DNA from: Aquila chrysaetos chrysaetos
Lineage: Eukaryota > Chordata > Aves > Accipitriformes > Accipitridae
Direction of reading: 5' to 3'
Assembly: GCF_900496995.4 (NCBI RefSeq)
Contig: NC_044009.1
Coordinates: forward strand, 11,688,001 to 11,752,000
DNA: 64,000 nt
Shown here: piece after piece, positions 35,400 to 48,519 of the stretch
Layout of the letters: each line of letters opens with the position of its first letter
How positions within the stretch are numbered: the first letter of the stretch is position 1
The notes under the pieces: model-generated
Database searches by the model: none
The model's input: only the letters and a program-made list of their open reading frames with translations
What the model was told of the DNA's origin: nothing
Program-made: the position numbers and the translations under genes

Positions 35400-38300
35400 T
35401 TCAATATGTTCATGCTCCCACTGCTGGTACCCAAGGGACTCCTGGGTAAGAAGAGACTCTAACGACGGCCGGTTGTTCAAGCCAAACCCAGACCTCACTG
35501 AGTTGGTCTGCAAAGGACCAGGCAGGGTTCTTCCCACCAGTTTCCTTTTTTACAGAGAACTTGTGTGTGCAGTTACACCCAGCAGAAGCAGATCAGCAGG
35601 AAGTTCCCTGCTCCAAAATCCCCACATTCGCCCTGCAAGCAAGTTTTGCTCCCATGAACATCTTCTCTCTGCTTCTTCCAGCACCACACGTGCTGCAGCA
35701 TTTCTGGCTTTCCTAGAAGACCCACTCCACCCAAACCCATCTGCAAATCCCTCCACCACTGCTGTATATTGCAGGTGTTGCCACACAACTGGCTGCCTTC
35801 AGCTGTAGCCTCTGCTACTCCCAGCTCCAACATAACACGGACAGACTTCGTTGCTCCTTCCTTTGAACTGAAAAGCAAGCTCTCTGCATACCCTAGCTAG
35901 ACTTGAGTTTGTCCACCTTCTCGCCAAGCCATGTGGCACTAGGCTGTAATTACTCTCTGCATCCTTCTTCCTGCCACGAAGCAAGCAGCAGAAGTGAGGG
36001 GCACAGGATTTCCAGCTATTGCCTGTCCACAAACCCTGCATTCAGGTCCCTTCTTCACGCACACTCAGCGTGCCAGTTGGGCTGAGAAGAACTGGGCTAC
36101 CAGTCTAATGGTGCTGGACTTGTCGCTCTTCTGGAGACGTCTTGACCCGGCACGTCCCTCTATGTACATTCTGCTCTCCAGAGATGTAATATGCTGTGAG
36201 GTGAGGAGACAGTTCAGAAGAGGTTACAGCACCAGCTGGGGACACAAGAAACTGAGATTTATCACCCTGCTCTGCTTCAGGCTTTGCATGAATCACGAGT
36301 GACTCAGTTGCTTTGAAATCAAGGGGAGCTGGGTCTCTAAACAGCATAAAAGGTTAAAGTGACTTTAGCACTTAGTGGACTTTGATGTTCGTTTCTGAGT
36401 ATTGGCCCCTGATGTTAACAGGGATGTAGCACTGCTGGGGTGGGCAGTGAGGTTCACTCCCGAAGGCCACAATCACTCCAGTAGCTGCAGCAGGCGTGAG
36501 ATGGATCTGAGCTTACAGTCATTTCAGCATCCATGTCTGGGGAGGGCAATTGCTGTGAGCAAGCCATGCCTTTTGAGCCTGCAGCACCTAATTGTAAGGG
36601 AAGCTGAGGAGAAAGGGGGAACTCCCCCCAACACACACCAGTAAAACAAGACATTTCTGAGCAATGATTGATTTACCACAACTGCATTTCCATCAGGTCT
36701 CCAAAAATTTTGGAACAATTCCACTCCTATGTCTTCTTATGTAGTTTCTGGAGGTAAATAACTGCTTTTTGGGAGGGATACAGCACTCTTGTCCTCCAGC
36801 AGGAAACCAAAATACTGGATTTATTCTTTCCTTTTCTGCTGGAGGGACAGTCTAGCGGTTTCCGGCAGCAATGAGGAGGTATTTACACCAACTCATGCAC
36901 ACATCTGCAAAGCCCTTCCAGTCCAAGGTAGAAGCCAGACTCACAGGCTGGCAGGGATGCCTGCCAGGAAGGGAACTCACAAGCCTGTGAGACGCAGCAG
37001 GGGAATCAAAAAGATAAAATGAAAGATCAAAGGAGGGCGAGGAGGGAGAGAGGAAAAGTTGCAGCTATGGATGGACTAGCAAAATGTGAATGCTGCAGGG
37101 GAAAAATGGAGGCAGAGAAGAGAGTGTGTCAGAACCAAATAAATCAGGTAGCGACACGGTAATTAGCCTGGCTTTCCCAGTGGAAAGGTGTTTACCTCAG
37201 GAGGATTTTTTCCTGGCATAAATCAGGAACAGGGAAAAGCTTTCATCCAGGTCTTGTGTCTACAGTCAGTGCTCCTAACCATCACTCCCAGCACCCAGTG
37301 ACAAGCTGGGCCACTGGGGAGGGTGGGTGGGTGGTGGGGGTCCAGCTCTCTGACCTGCCGCAGCTTTTCTGCAGGAAGCTTTATACCCCTCAATGGATGG
37401 AACAAGGGCAGTCTGCCAGCCCACCTCCTCAGATGCCAGGCAGAAAAACAACAATCCTGTTTTTACAAGAAACATCCAAAGGTTTCCAAGCTTGTCTGGA
37501 AGATTCTGGTGGGGTGTGCCTGAGGATATTATTACATTTGAGTTGTCAGTAGCATGGCCAACCAGATATCCATCTTCCTCCTCCACTGTGTCTGACCTCA
37601 GGATAGGCAGTGGCCACGTCTGCTCACTAAGGATGACTAAAGCAGATGGCCCAGGTTTTGACCTGGCTTTTCCCAGCCCAGGACTGCACCCACACCATGC
37701 TCCTTCTCCAAGGAAAGGGTCTAGGGGTTGGTTTTTGCCAGTACGTCTTACCCCAAATTAAGGGCAGTCACCACAGTGACACCTGTGTAAAAATTCACTG
37801 TTTTATACCATTACAACTTTCTCATATAGACAAATTGATGTTTTTATCTTGAGTGTAGCCCTCCCACCCTGGGAAGTTACACCATATTGCTTCACAAAGA
37901 TACTGGGAACATGAAACATTACATCAGCACTTCATCTAATGTGGTAGAGAGGGACAGAGATAGCCCTAAATTAAGGTGCCCAGCAGCAGCTCTTTCATCA
38001 GCAGGCACAAGGAAATAGGCACCTTGATTTTGACCGTTCCCCTTGTGCTAAAATGCCCTCCTTGAGCAGCTGAAAATGCTCTTTAATCAACAATGCTGAC
38101 ACTGGGAAAGAGGCCAGGTAATGTATCAGATCTGCAGGGAGAATTTGGAGAATTCAGCTCCTCCCCCACTGAATCTGCACTTCATAAAAATGACAGTCCT
38201 GGGCGAGTTACTCTAAGTTAGAAATGAACAAGCTTTGGCATAAAGAGAAGATAGTAAATAAAACCCCCTATGTTTGTCCATTGACAAAGAAAACATCTAG

Positions 38301-41290
38301 CAAAAGCTTAGCATGATTGATGAAGCCATTGACCATAGACAGGAAGCATTAAGGAAAATAGCTACCAATATACACCCAACTTGAACACCAGCTTGGTCTG
38401 ATGTGTTTACCACAGACCCAAACCCTTCTGGCTGTGTGGCAGACCTTCAAAGCAAGACAGCGGTGGCTGCATTTCATACTGTGCATAAACATGACACTTG
38501 GGAAGTGAAGCTTGTAAAAGATTGGGCTCAGTGGTGATTAGGCTGAGCTGCTCTTCAGCTACCAGGGCCTGGGATAAAACCATAAAGTCACTTCCCATGG
38601 GCTACTGGAGGGTCAGAAGATGGCAAAGGGTTCTGAGCACCAGGTTTTCTCAGCTCCCACTCCCATGAGCCATGTCTTACTTCTGCCAAGCCAGCCAAGA
38701 CTGGGGAGTGCTGCCCACGGCTGTTGAGTAACCTCCACTTACTACTTAGGGCTGGACTGGTCCCTCTGGGGAACTGGAGAGTGGTAGAGAGGATGACACT
38801 GCGCTAAAGCATTCCCTTTGCATGCACAGGGAGCAAAAGAGTCTGGGTATATCTGGTCTAGGCAGCATGTGCTGAATTCAGGCAGGTCAGGACCAGCCCA
38901 TTAATAGCCAGCAAGCTCCTACTTGGTAGCCTCCTTCGAAAAAGGAAGTCAGGAGGAGCTTACGTCAGACTCGGCTTGAAGTGTCTACATGCATGACTGA
39001 AGGAAGAGGCTCCTGGCTTGTGACAGGAGGCCAAGTGACTCAGTTGTGGTGGGTGGGGGCAACAAGAGAGAAGGGGATGTGGTTAGGGAACAGGGCATGA
39101 GTCACCAAGGAAGCACATATGTTGATAACAGCTGGATAAATTCAAGGCAGAGACATAAGGTCTGCTCAGGAGAAAATCCAAGCTGTACTGGAAGCCAAAA
39201 CCCAGAGACAGCAATCCCAAGGGCTAGTGCAACGGAGAGCTGTAAGTGCCTGGCACAGCTTTTCCTGCTTTGCAGCTCAGCACGGCTTGCCGGATGAACA
39301 TCTTACAACAGACAAGGTGTGACCATGGTGTCGGCCATGTTCTTCTGTCTCCGGTAGTGCATTTTCAGCAGTCATCTGAGGTTGGAGTCAGCCTTGTTCA
39401 CAGAGGTCAGTCAAGTCCTCTCCATCATAGTCCTGCAACTTCATGTCACCACGAGGAACAGACACTTCTCTCCCATCCCACAAGGCACAAGCCCTGCGTG
39501 CTCCTCTCTGAAGTCTCGGTTTCCTACAGGCACACTCTAGGTTGAGAGGCATGAGCACGACTGAGCCATGGGAGAGTACAAGTTGACTTGTAATCTGCTA
39601 CTGCGTCTTCTCCCCCATCGCCCTCAAATGCTCAACTGAGGTTGAAGTGGCTTCAAACAGTCTGGGATCCCACTGAAGAAAAGGATGACAAGGGAAGATT
39701 CATTAGAGTCTATTGGTCAGTGCTGAAAGCCCCAGGAGAGAAGTGGTGTGGAGACTAGAGGAAATAATACACAGATGATTCACCCTTGACCCACCCCCCC
39801 TAAGGTCACCAGATATTCCACCTCGTAGCTCATTATCTGGAAAGGCACATATGAACCATCTTCACCTGGTGTGAATGACACATAGGGTGCAAGCAATGGG
39901 CCCTCCCAAAGCACCGCATAGCTCCTTGGGTGCATCAGAGCACAGATCTGCAGTGACTGTTTTGCTCTGTCTGTAGTCTGCTTGCAGCTTTGCTCACCCA
40001 CTACAGCACCTGCCACAACCATTTGACTTGGGACAGTGTCACCAGAGAGCACTGCCTGCCAGAGGATTTTTGCACTGTGGGAAGCCAGAAATGAGCTATA
40101 GGTTTCAAAAACACCTACAGCATTGATCCTGCAGCTGCTGAGGATCCTCAGGTAGGGATACGGTCTGGTGTGTTCACTGAGGAGACCAAGAAACCAAGAC
40201 TGCAAATGTAATTACCAAGTCACTGGGACATCAAGGGCATTGCTTACCCCTCTGTGCTTTGTTGTGCCCACAAGCCCGGGAGGCCACAGAGGAGCACACG
40301 CCGGGGGCAGGACTCTTTCTGTGTCCTTTGCAACGCGTTAGTCACCACCGTGCAGAGCAGGGTACGTGCAGCCAGCACTCAGCATGGGATGGTACCTCCC
40401 TCTCCTAACCCCCGCTCTCCCACAGACGCCGTCTAGCTCCCGGCTCCCCCTGCCCATGTCTAAAATCTCTGTGAAAACCTAACCCCCCCTTCCCTGGGAG
40501 CACAGTCAGCTTCAGCCTGCCCATTCAGTGTGATCTGCCTTCTTTTCCTGCCATCCCAGCAAATATTGAGGCATGTGCTCATCGCCTTGGCCAGTTTGAA
40601 ACCCAAGAGGATTGCTGCTGACTAACAAGAAATGTGTCACACTCACAAGCCCTGCTTCTTTGCATCCATCACCGCTGTGGCACTTCCCCTTCGGCGGGGC
40701 AATGGGAGAGAAGCAGCAGCGACGTGGCACAGGCAAAGGGCAGAGCCAGCCTGGGTCATGGTGGGGGAAGAGGTACCTGCCTGGAAACAACAGCTTTATT
40801 CCTCCGTGACCTTGCGGTCTCATCCAGACCCCAGTGCTGCCCACAGCTCTGCCACATGCTGTGGCAGAGGGAGGGCAGCAGCTTATTGAAGGCTCAGGGC
40901 ACCGCAGCGCGCGGGACGGGCTTGCTGTTGCTCACAGTGCCAGGGTCCTCATGGGAAAGGATGAGGCGGGCGGTGGGCAGGAAAGCAGATGGAGACCATC
41001 TTTGGCACAGAAACTGGGGGAGACTGGTGAAATTCCTGAGCACAGGGAAGCCACGAAAGAGCCGCCCAGCTGAGCCAGGGATGCACGGGGACACTGGTCA
41101 GCTTCTCTGCGGGGGGGATGTCACTTTCCAATAAAACCTGTTTTATTTCTGAATAATCAAGTCATCCGGAGTGGAGCTGCTGAAGGAAAGCACCACTCAT
41201 GCCAGCACATGCAGCTGGCGGAGAGGGCCCACATGCTCATCCCAAAACTGCCTACAAAAGCCACTGATGGCAGTTTGGAGGGTGTGGGAG
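35400..41290. other. Non-coding intergenic stretch
   Basis: No supported gene. The patch 36,330-36,420 (CATAAAAGGTTAAAGTGACTTTAGCAC) and 38,040-38,240 look like unique AT-rich sequence of possible regulatory value. A modest CpG cluster at 40,680-40,980 is too weak to call an island. Confidence 0.5.
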
Positions 41291-41400
41291 CCTGAACTTG
41301 AGGAGACAGTTGCACAGAGAAGAAGCAGTGATGTTATCTCCCCATGATCCCGTGGCAAGGAGAAAAGTAGCCATAGCTGGGAGATGGGCTTAAAAGCAAG
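41290..41400 (-). mobile_element. Possible ancient MIR-type SINE relic (reverse orientation)
   Basis: Plus-strand order GAACTTGAGGAGACAG, TGCACAGAGAAGAAG, CCCATGATCCCGTGGCAAG, then AGTAGCCATAGCTGGGAGA follows the reversed MIR core (GAGGAAACTGAGGCACAGAGAGG, a CCCAAGGTCAC block, then an AGTGGCAGAGCTGGGAT block). Several indels and mismatches make it tentative. Confidence 0.35.
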
Positions 41401-42140
41401 CACGCTCAAGGATGACCTCAGGAAACTTTGCTTTCCCCTAATGCCTGTGCCTTGGGGTGCAGTCTGACCTCATCTGTACAGCTGTGTCATCCCAAGCACA
41501 GAATCCAGACACTTCCATTGCCATAAGGTTTCTTTCTAGTCCTATGTCTCTGCATGCTGGGACCTGAAGGAATAAACATGAGATCTCACAAAACTCATGA
41601 CCTGGTGACTGTACGAGCACTCTGTCCATCCTGGGCAGATTATACCACTATTTTCCATGCCTTGCCTTAACAGAGGAACAGAGCAATCAACATGTGGCTG
41701 GAAGCAGGGCCCTGTTTAGCCACGTATCTTGAAGGACAGTGATCACCCACTTGCTTCAGAAGAAGCTGCTAGTAAACCTCAGTAAAATCTGCAACAGAGT
41801 GGGAGCTGGGTTCTGATGTACAAAGTTTCTCCTCTCCCTAACCATCCTGTAGCCATAGGAGTGAAAAGCTCCCAGCTCTGCCCGTTGCTATTGCCTGTGC
41901 GGGCATCACCTCTCATTCAGCCTCATGCAGAATGGGGTTTGGGAGAGCTGCTTCTCCCCTTGCACTGCTCAGGCACGGTCACCGTGCAGCCAGCCAGGGT
42001 CACTGCTCCAAGACACCTCACTTGTCCACTTGAGGCTGTGATACTCCCACCATCCATCGGCCACCCAAACCGACTACCTGCTTGGTGCATTCCTGAAACC
42101 TCAATCCAGTTTGGGCAAGGGAGGCTTGGTTACTCTGAAG

Positions 42141-42265
42141 AATAATTGCATTAAACACTACACACCAGGGGTGAATTACTCTGTGTCAAGCCCGTATTTG
42201 CCAACGTGTGCTGTAAATGAATATTTGATTATGTTAACAACCCTGGTGGAAAAAAGAGATTTATG
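42141..42265 (+). promoter_or_regulatory. Candidate conserved AT-rich element
   Basis: The block includes AATAATTGCATTAAACAC, GGTGAATTACTCTG, TGTAAATGAATATTTGATTATG and TTAACAACC. It is unique sequence with clustered TAAT/ATTA and forkhead-like cores and low CpG. It is a motif-based candidate only. Confidence 0.3.
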
Positions 42266-43869
42266 TTACCACCTTTGAACTGAATACAGTATTTGGTGCC
42301 TACATGTTGCAGAAAATAGATCCTCCCTCCAACCGCTCAAAAACAACAGGAACCACGATTCCGCTTTGTGGGCCCTCAGCAAGGATTGGTTTAGTTTTAC
42401 CAAGAAAAACCTTTTTTTAATAGATTCATTAGCTGGTGCCTGCCCATAGGGGTTTCACAAACACATCAAGGATGCCTTTCCTTGCCAGTATTAACCTTGG
42501 TTGCTGCAGGTGAGGTATGGGGGGGCTAAACACAAAGAGCTCTGAAGATGTGCCAAAGAGTAATGCCGGTTAGGATGTCTTGTTCCAGGGCAGGTCAGTC
42601 TCCCTGGAAAGCCAAGATGTGGTCTGTATGTTCTGCTAGGTCCAAAGAGCTCATTGCTTTGCTACATAAAGTCACCTGCACTCAGCTTGGCATCGAGAGC
42701 AAGCCCTATGCCAGGGCACATCCCAGGCCAGATTCAGGAAACTCTATGGGGCAGAGGGACTTGCGAAGCTGCAAGTACACCGTTCCCAAGCAGGCAGCCT
42801 GCTGAGAGTGCACTTCTTGCCCTGTTCCTATCCGCTCTCTCCCAAAGACAAAGAGTACTGCTGCTGAGCAGCCCCAAGCCTAAAATTCCTACAAAGAGCA
42901 ATTCAACTAGTGCGGGGATGGTGGGGCATTAGACCATGAAGGCGCTTACTTCTGGCACTGGAAGCATTCACATTAAGACTTACACGAGTTAATTACTCCA
43001 CTATTACACTACTCCACAAAAGCCACGTAGGGTCATTTCCTTGCCTAGACAGCCTTAATGATGATCCTGTGTGGCAAGCTGGGAAGGCAGCTAACAGAGA
43101 GTTTACAGGTTTAGAGAGGCTGGAAATGAAGCCAGCTAAGATTGTTAGAGTAGATATACGTGCATGCAGACAAGTGCACGCACGCAGGCATAGATGTCGC
43201 AGTGGTAAAGTGAAACCATCAGGATGCAGTCTTCTCTTTCTTGCCAGTCTTCAGTCTGCCTTAGGCATGCCTTTACACTAAGACAGTAGTTTTTCTGGGT
43301 GAGAATAGCTGTACGCAGGTACAGCACTTTCATGGCATCATTGATATCCTTATTATGAGGATGGGAAAGAGACTGCTGAATTCCCAGCCCATGCCTGCTT
43401 TGTACCCAGCCCATGTTCACCTGTCCTGTGGCACAGTGTCATAATGTACTGACCTTTGCAAGGGGGACAGACGAGGGGCAGAACTCTACCCACATTCAGT
43501 TTTCGACTTCCACAAGCCCACTGTTTAGCATCCCCTTGTAGGACAGGCTTTCCACTGCCGGCTCCTCCACACCACTTCTCCTGGCAGTTTGCTCTTCCTG
43601 AGCTATAAGCAATGTGCTGGACAAGGTTTAATCAAAGCCTCATACGGAGACAACAATACTTCCCGCTCTGCTAAATACATCTCTTAGGATTGCACTAGCA
43701 GCATCCGCCTGTGCCTATAGTCATCCTGCAATTAGTTACTGCCCCACTTCCTCTTCCTCTGGTAATTCACATGGATGAGAGTCTAGTGAATAGGAGAAGT
43801 TTTATTAATGGATCCAAACACACTACCTGAGTTACGATATCTCACACTGCTTCTTCTAACATTCCCCAA
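42266..43869. other. Non-coding intergenic stretch
   Basis: Nothing recognisable. Unique sequence of mixed composition with only short overlapping open frames. Confidence 0.5.
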
Positions 43870-44105
43870 GGTCGCGCCATCCTTCCTGTGTGACATTCAG
43901 GTCCTCTTCCACATTGGCAATGCTCTCAACTGTCTCATCTGCAGAAGTGATTCTCCATGTGTGCCCAGCTCATTAAGAAAGATACTAATGAAGACAGGTT
44001 CCAAAATGAATCCCTGAGCAGGGCTGTTCACTTCTGAACACATCCTGTTGACTCTCTTTCATCCCGTTTCCCACCCACTTGAAATTTCTGTAGTAATGCT
44101 CAGGC
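43870..44105 (-). mobile_element. Old CR1-type LINE fragment with reverse transcriptase remnant
   Basis: On the plus strand the order of blocks (CTCATCTGCAGAAGTGATTC, CTCATTAAGAAAGATAC, GACAGGTTCC, AATGAATCCCTGAG, then TCATCCCGTTTCCCACCC) parallels the reverse complement of CR1 ORF2. Translated on the minus strand, about 43,972-44,018 reads QGFILEPVFISIFLNE. This matches the conserved CR1 reverse transcriptase stretch of the form QGSILGP-LFNIFIND. The frame is broken on both sides and the catalytic YADD-type motif is not visible. It is much older than the CR1 copy at 31 kb. Confidence 0.65.
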
Positions 44106-47035
44106 TTGCTCACTCCATTAGAAAGAAAAAATCACTTATCAATAAAAGGTGGTAAGTTACTTTGGCTTCATCTGTTTAAGCTTGCAATATCACTTAGATG
44201 TTCAGCTGAGCTGTTCACATGAGCACTTGCTCAAAGCATTGTCATAGCTTACCTTCACTAAAATGAGTCCTTCCATCTAAGGAGTCCTGCCAGTAGGTCA
44301 GAGGAGCTGGGTCTCGAACAGGACATCCGTCCGTGGCTTAGACTCTGGAGGTGGGTGGAAGCACCTCTGAATACATGGATGTGCAGGAGTCAGCGATGCT
44401 TCTACATTTAGGGAAGAAAATTCTACATTAATGAGCTCTTTGCTTTTAAAAGATGAACATGCAGCTGGGTCTATAAATGGAAAGGAAATTAATGGTCCCA
44501 TTCCTTTGGCACAAATGCCCAGTGACGCATTCTTGCGTGAAGAACATCTCTGGCAGAGCCAATGTCACCTAGTCCAAATTAGAACAGGTCCAAAACTCAG
44601 CTAAAAATCAAACCAAATCTGGCTCAGGCTAGTGATATCAGTGATGAGCAATAACATGGATTACTGTTTCCAGAAAACTAGCCCTGTCTTGCAAGGACAG
44701 GAGAGTCATGTGTTTCAGGGAGAAAAGCAGCAGGATCTTGACCGCTTGGAAGTCAACAGCACCACTGATTTCCACAGAACCAGAATTCCTCACCACAAAC
44801 CTCCCAAGACTGAAATAGTGACATCTAATAGAGGCATATTCAACCACAGGTACACAGAGTAAAGCCCCCAGGCACTGTGCAGAGCATGGCTAAGTAAGCT
44901 CCATCCTCCCACCAACAGCATACAGCTACTAGACTTGCTGTGTGCAAGTCCTCCCCCTCTGACTGTGTGAGCACACGGGGCCACTGCAGACATCCCTTGG
45001 AAGGTGGGGAGGGAGAGAAGCATGACTGGACATTGCAGGACTGGAGGTTTCACAAAAGACCAAGCAAATGCAAGACCTTCTGCATTCTTGCTAAGTGATA
45101 ATTTCCCAGGAATGTGTCACGGGAAGTGGATACTGTCACCCCAACAGCATCTGTGTATCTCAAAAGGGTCACTGCTGGGTCCTTCCTTAGGCATCACTTA
45201 TTGCTTTTTACTGATTACTCACAGCTCTCAGCAGGAACTCCTGCTAGATGGAGAGATGCTAACTCAGCATACTGGAGGCAAAAGAGAGATGATGACCCTT
45301 TAAAAACCCACACACTACTTGCATGAGCTTTCTGGGACATATATGACTGCCGTGCTCTATGTAAGGCAATGCAGATGAAGGATCAAGAGCACTTTCTGCC
45401 TCACACATCCCACAGACTAACAGCACATGCACATCCTACTGCTGTGATTCAGTTACACTCAGTAACCTGTGAAGGTGCAATAACTTGGTTGCCTTCCAAG
45501 CTCTGCCTATCTGTGCCTCGGTGTCAGACAACACTGGAAATAATTTCTGGAGACAGGGAAGGAGTTGCCCTAGGCAAACTTTGGGGCATTAAATGTCTGG
45601 TGGAGCTACATGAGAGTCAGAAGCCAAATCAATTAGAAGTCAAGGGTTGATGTCCTTCTTAGCTTTATGGAACGTTCCACCAACTTGCACTAGGAAAAGA
45701 CTCTCTTTTCTCAGGAAGCAATACAGAAGAGTTTGGATGGAGCACAGAACCCCAAAAGTCAATATTTGAGGTGCCTCAGAGACAAACAAACTTCCTCTGC
45801 TTTGTATAAGGGTTTCAAAGATGAACAGAGATCATTCAAGCACTAAAGCAATGCCCAGACCAGGAGGTTTTCCTCCACCCCTCAGAGCATTTCGTACAAG
45901 TAGTAGTAAGACCCAGGAGGGCAATTCCAGTAGTGCATTGCCAGCCTTGGCAGCTTTTCCATGGGGCTTGATCCAAAGAGGCCATTTGAGTTCAGTACAC
46001 GGACACTGCAGAGATTACGTATTACAAAGCAGCCATCTTGTCTGGCATGGACTTTCGCAAGTGTTGAAACATGCACTCCTTCCCTGATCCCTTCTAGCAC
46101 GCAACTCCAGCATGGAAGAAAATCCACAGGCTTGATGTCTTTGGCTGCCAAAGGCCGGGCCCCTTTCATACGTGTGCTCTTCCAGCACATGTGTGAAATC
46201 AGGGAAAGCATGGCAGCGAGTCTGGCAGCTCCGAACCATCCTGCTGGGGAACACAGTGAGTGGCCATGCTCTGCAAGCACCATTTTCCATTGCAGTGCAA
46301 GCAACCTGAAAGGATAACCCAACTTTCCCTATCTATTTGCATGAAAACAGTATTCAAAAACTGCTTGAGATTAATCCGGCTGATCTCTACCATCTGCCAG
46401 CTGTGGTTTTGGAAGCAGGTGAGGGTTGTAGTGGGTTTACTGCCAGCACTTTCCTGTGTTCCCACTTGTCTCTACAGCTTTAGGAGGTTGGGCAGGTTCC
46501 CCTGCCATGACAGGAACACTAAACAAGAGATTTGCCGTGTGTCATCCCAAGCACAGCACGGGGAGTACTATGTGAGTCTCCTGTCTGAGTTAATAGGGTC
46601 AATCTGCAAGCAAAGAACTGGGGACCATGGGACCCCGTCCCTGCAAGTCTATGACAAAGGAACAGGTGACAGCGGGGTGGATGCAGCCACCATGCTCTGT
46701 GTTTTCACACGGCAGCCCTGCGCTCACTCTGAGCCTGTTGGGAAACTCCAAAGTCAGTCATGTTTGCTCATCTGGAGAGCTCCTTTGGTTACAGCTTGGG
46801 CTTACACGAAACCATAGTTTGGGCTTGCAGAAGCCTGAGGGATGGTGGATACCAGAGGTATCTGCAAATTAAGCCCAAGCTGTTCCCCTTGGGAGGCACT
46901 GAGACCTGGCAGTCAGACTCCCGCGCAGCCCTACAGCAGCAAGGAACCTGGGGCAGGCAGCTGTAACCTGCGCTCCTGCTACCAGCACCCGCCGCAAACC
47001 CACAGCATCTCACAAAGCGGCTCTGACCTCCCAGG
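44106..47035. other. Non-coding intergenic stretch
   Basis: No supported gene or repeat. Open frames up to 185 codons (46,260-46,817) and 146 codons on the reverse strand (45,882-46,322) overlap each other and resemble no family. Confidence 0.5.
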
Positions 47036-47170
47036 GATGCATGTTTTTTTCCCATTTCCAGAAGAGTTGTTGCTATGGCAACAAAAATGGCTTGCATTTT
47101 TAAATGCTTCCTCAAGGACATCCATTAAAGAGGCTGATGATCAGGAGAACAGAGGGATGTGACGCAGCAC
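47036..47170 (+). promoter_or_regulatory. Candidate regulatory element containing a perfect RFX X-box
   Basis: The core is the palindromic 14-mer at 47,069-47,082. It is followed within 12 bases by a second palindromic motif, GCATTTTTAAATGC (47,094-47,107). ATCCATTAAAGAGG and a TGATGATCA-type stretch lie downstream, and a TGACGCA site near 47,159-47,165. The dense array of good transcription factor sites in unique DNA suggests an enhancer or a small promoter. Conservation and activity are untested. Confidence 0.5.
47069..47082. promoter_or_regulatory. RFX-family X-box motif
   Basis: GTTGCTATGGCAAC matches the full RFX dimer consensus, with both half-sites (GTTGC and GCAAC) intact around the central YATGG spacer. 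RFX1-4 bind such inverted half-sites in ciliary and neural regulatory DNA. A full 14-bp match is uncommon by chance in 64 kb, but occupancy is not shown. Confidence 0.7.
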
Positions 47171-48519
47171 AATGGCCCCAGCACAGGATGAGCAGCTTTG
47201 GAGCAAGCCTAGGTGTCCATCCATTTAATGCATGGGCATGCTGGAGTACAAGCGCCTCCTCTTCATGCTCCCTCTGCAGAGATGGCTGCTTGCATGTGCA
47301 TCGCAGCAGAGCAGATCCAGACAGGAAAGCTCTGTTACTGGCAGCTTGTCACAGTCAGGGGAAAAAACAACCACACAGCCTCACCAAAAAAAAGAAAGAC
47401 TTTTTCTCCAGAAGATACTAAAATTGAATCCTCTGTTCTCATTGAAATGGACAAGGACATTCAGGCAGCATTCGCCAAGTTTCCTTCCCAAAAGAGACTT
47501 AAAGAAAGTCCTCTGAGGGATAATTAACTGGCTAACAGGCAGGAAACGAGGATAAAAATAAGTGGAATATTTCTGCCATGGAAGATTATCAGCAAGATCT
47601 ATTCTCATGATTGCATAGCTCATTACAGAGTTCCTCACAAGACAGCCACTCAGGCATGTGTTTGGATGCCTGTCCACCACAAGAGAAGGGATTGCTCCTA
47701 AGTCCAGCATGTTGTCTGTTGGGAAGGGACTCATCTGAGCTGCTGCTTGGATGGTGACCTGGAGGAGCCACTTGCTCCCTGTCCCCACCTCTGCCTCAGT
47801 TTCCACGTCCTACCTGGAGGACAAGAGCAGCAGGCATGCAACAGCAGGTGGAAACCTCCCAGTGAAAGGGGAACGAAGTCACCTGGGGACACCTGAAATT
47901 GTCTGTGAGGGGGTTTTCAGGGGCAGACCCTGCTACCCCCTATCCAGCAGGACAGAAAATGAAACCATTGCTGTGGACTTCCAGTGTTCGAGTTTTCAAG
48001 GAGGTTTTGCTGGCTCTGTGCCTTAAGTAGGGGAGGATCCAATTCACAGAAGATGCGTGGCTAGAGGCTATAAAGAAAGGCAACATGGATTTCAAATGGT
48101 TCCTACCAGCAAAGAGCAGCTGGGGCAGAGCAGCAATTTTTTGAAGGTTGTGAATATTAATAACATGCCTGCAAAGCACAGGCACCAGTGTGCCCTTATT
48201 ACAACACTGAATGAAATTGCCTGCCTAACCTTTGGCTTGGCATCATTTGTTCCCATCCAAAGAAGCTGTGTAGGAATTGCATTACAGGTTCTTAATGACG
48301 GATGGCAGAGCAGGACCAGGGGCAGGAGGTAGCACTCTCTGGGTGGCTACCTCCACCTTGCCAGCTGTTCTGGGGAGAAAGGGCTGTGTTTGGGATGACT
48401 GCAACCCAATCTTCCCCCCTGAAAAACAAAACTCGCTCCATCATCTTTGCAAGACAGAGATAGCAGCAAAGCTCTCCCTGAGCAAAGGACAGAAAGGGCA
48501 AGGGAAAAACACGTTACTG
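47171..48519. other. Non-coding stretch with a short lysine-rich open frame
   Basis: A plus-strand frame ending at 47,527 (first in-frame ATG at 47,228) finishes in a charged segment (SPKKRKTFSPEDTKIESS...). It overlaps a reverse-strand frame of 141 codons, and I recognise neither. There is no intron or polyadenylation evidence. Confidence 0.4.

Noticed and set aside
40680-40980. Second orphan CpG island
   Set aside because: CpGs are clustered in two small spots with CpG-free sequence between, so overall density is below island level.
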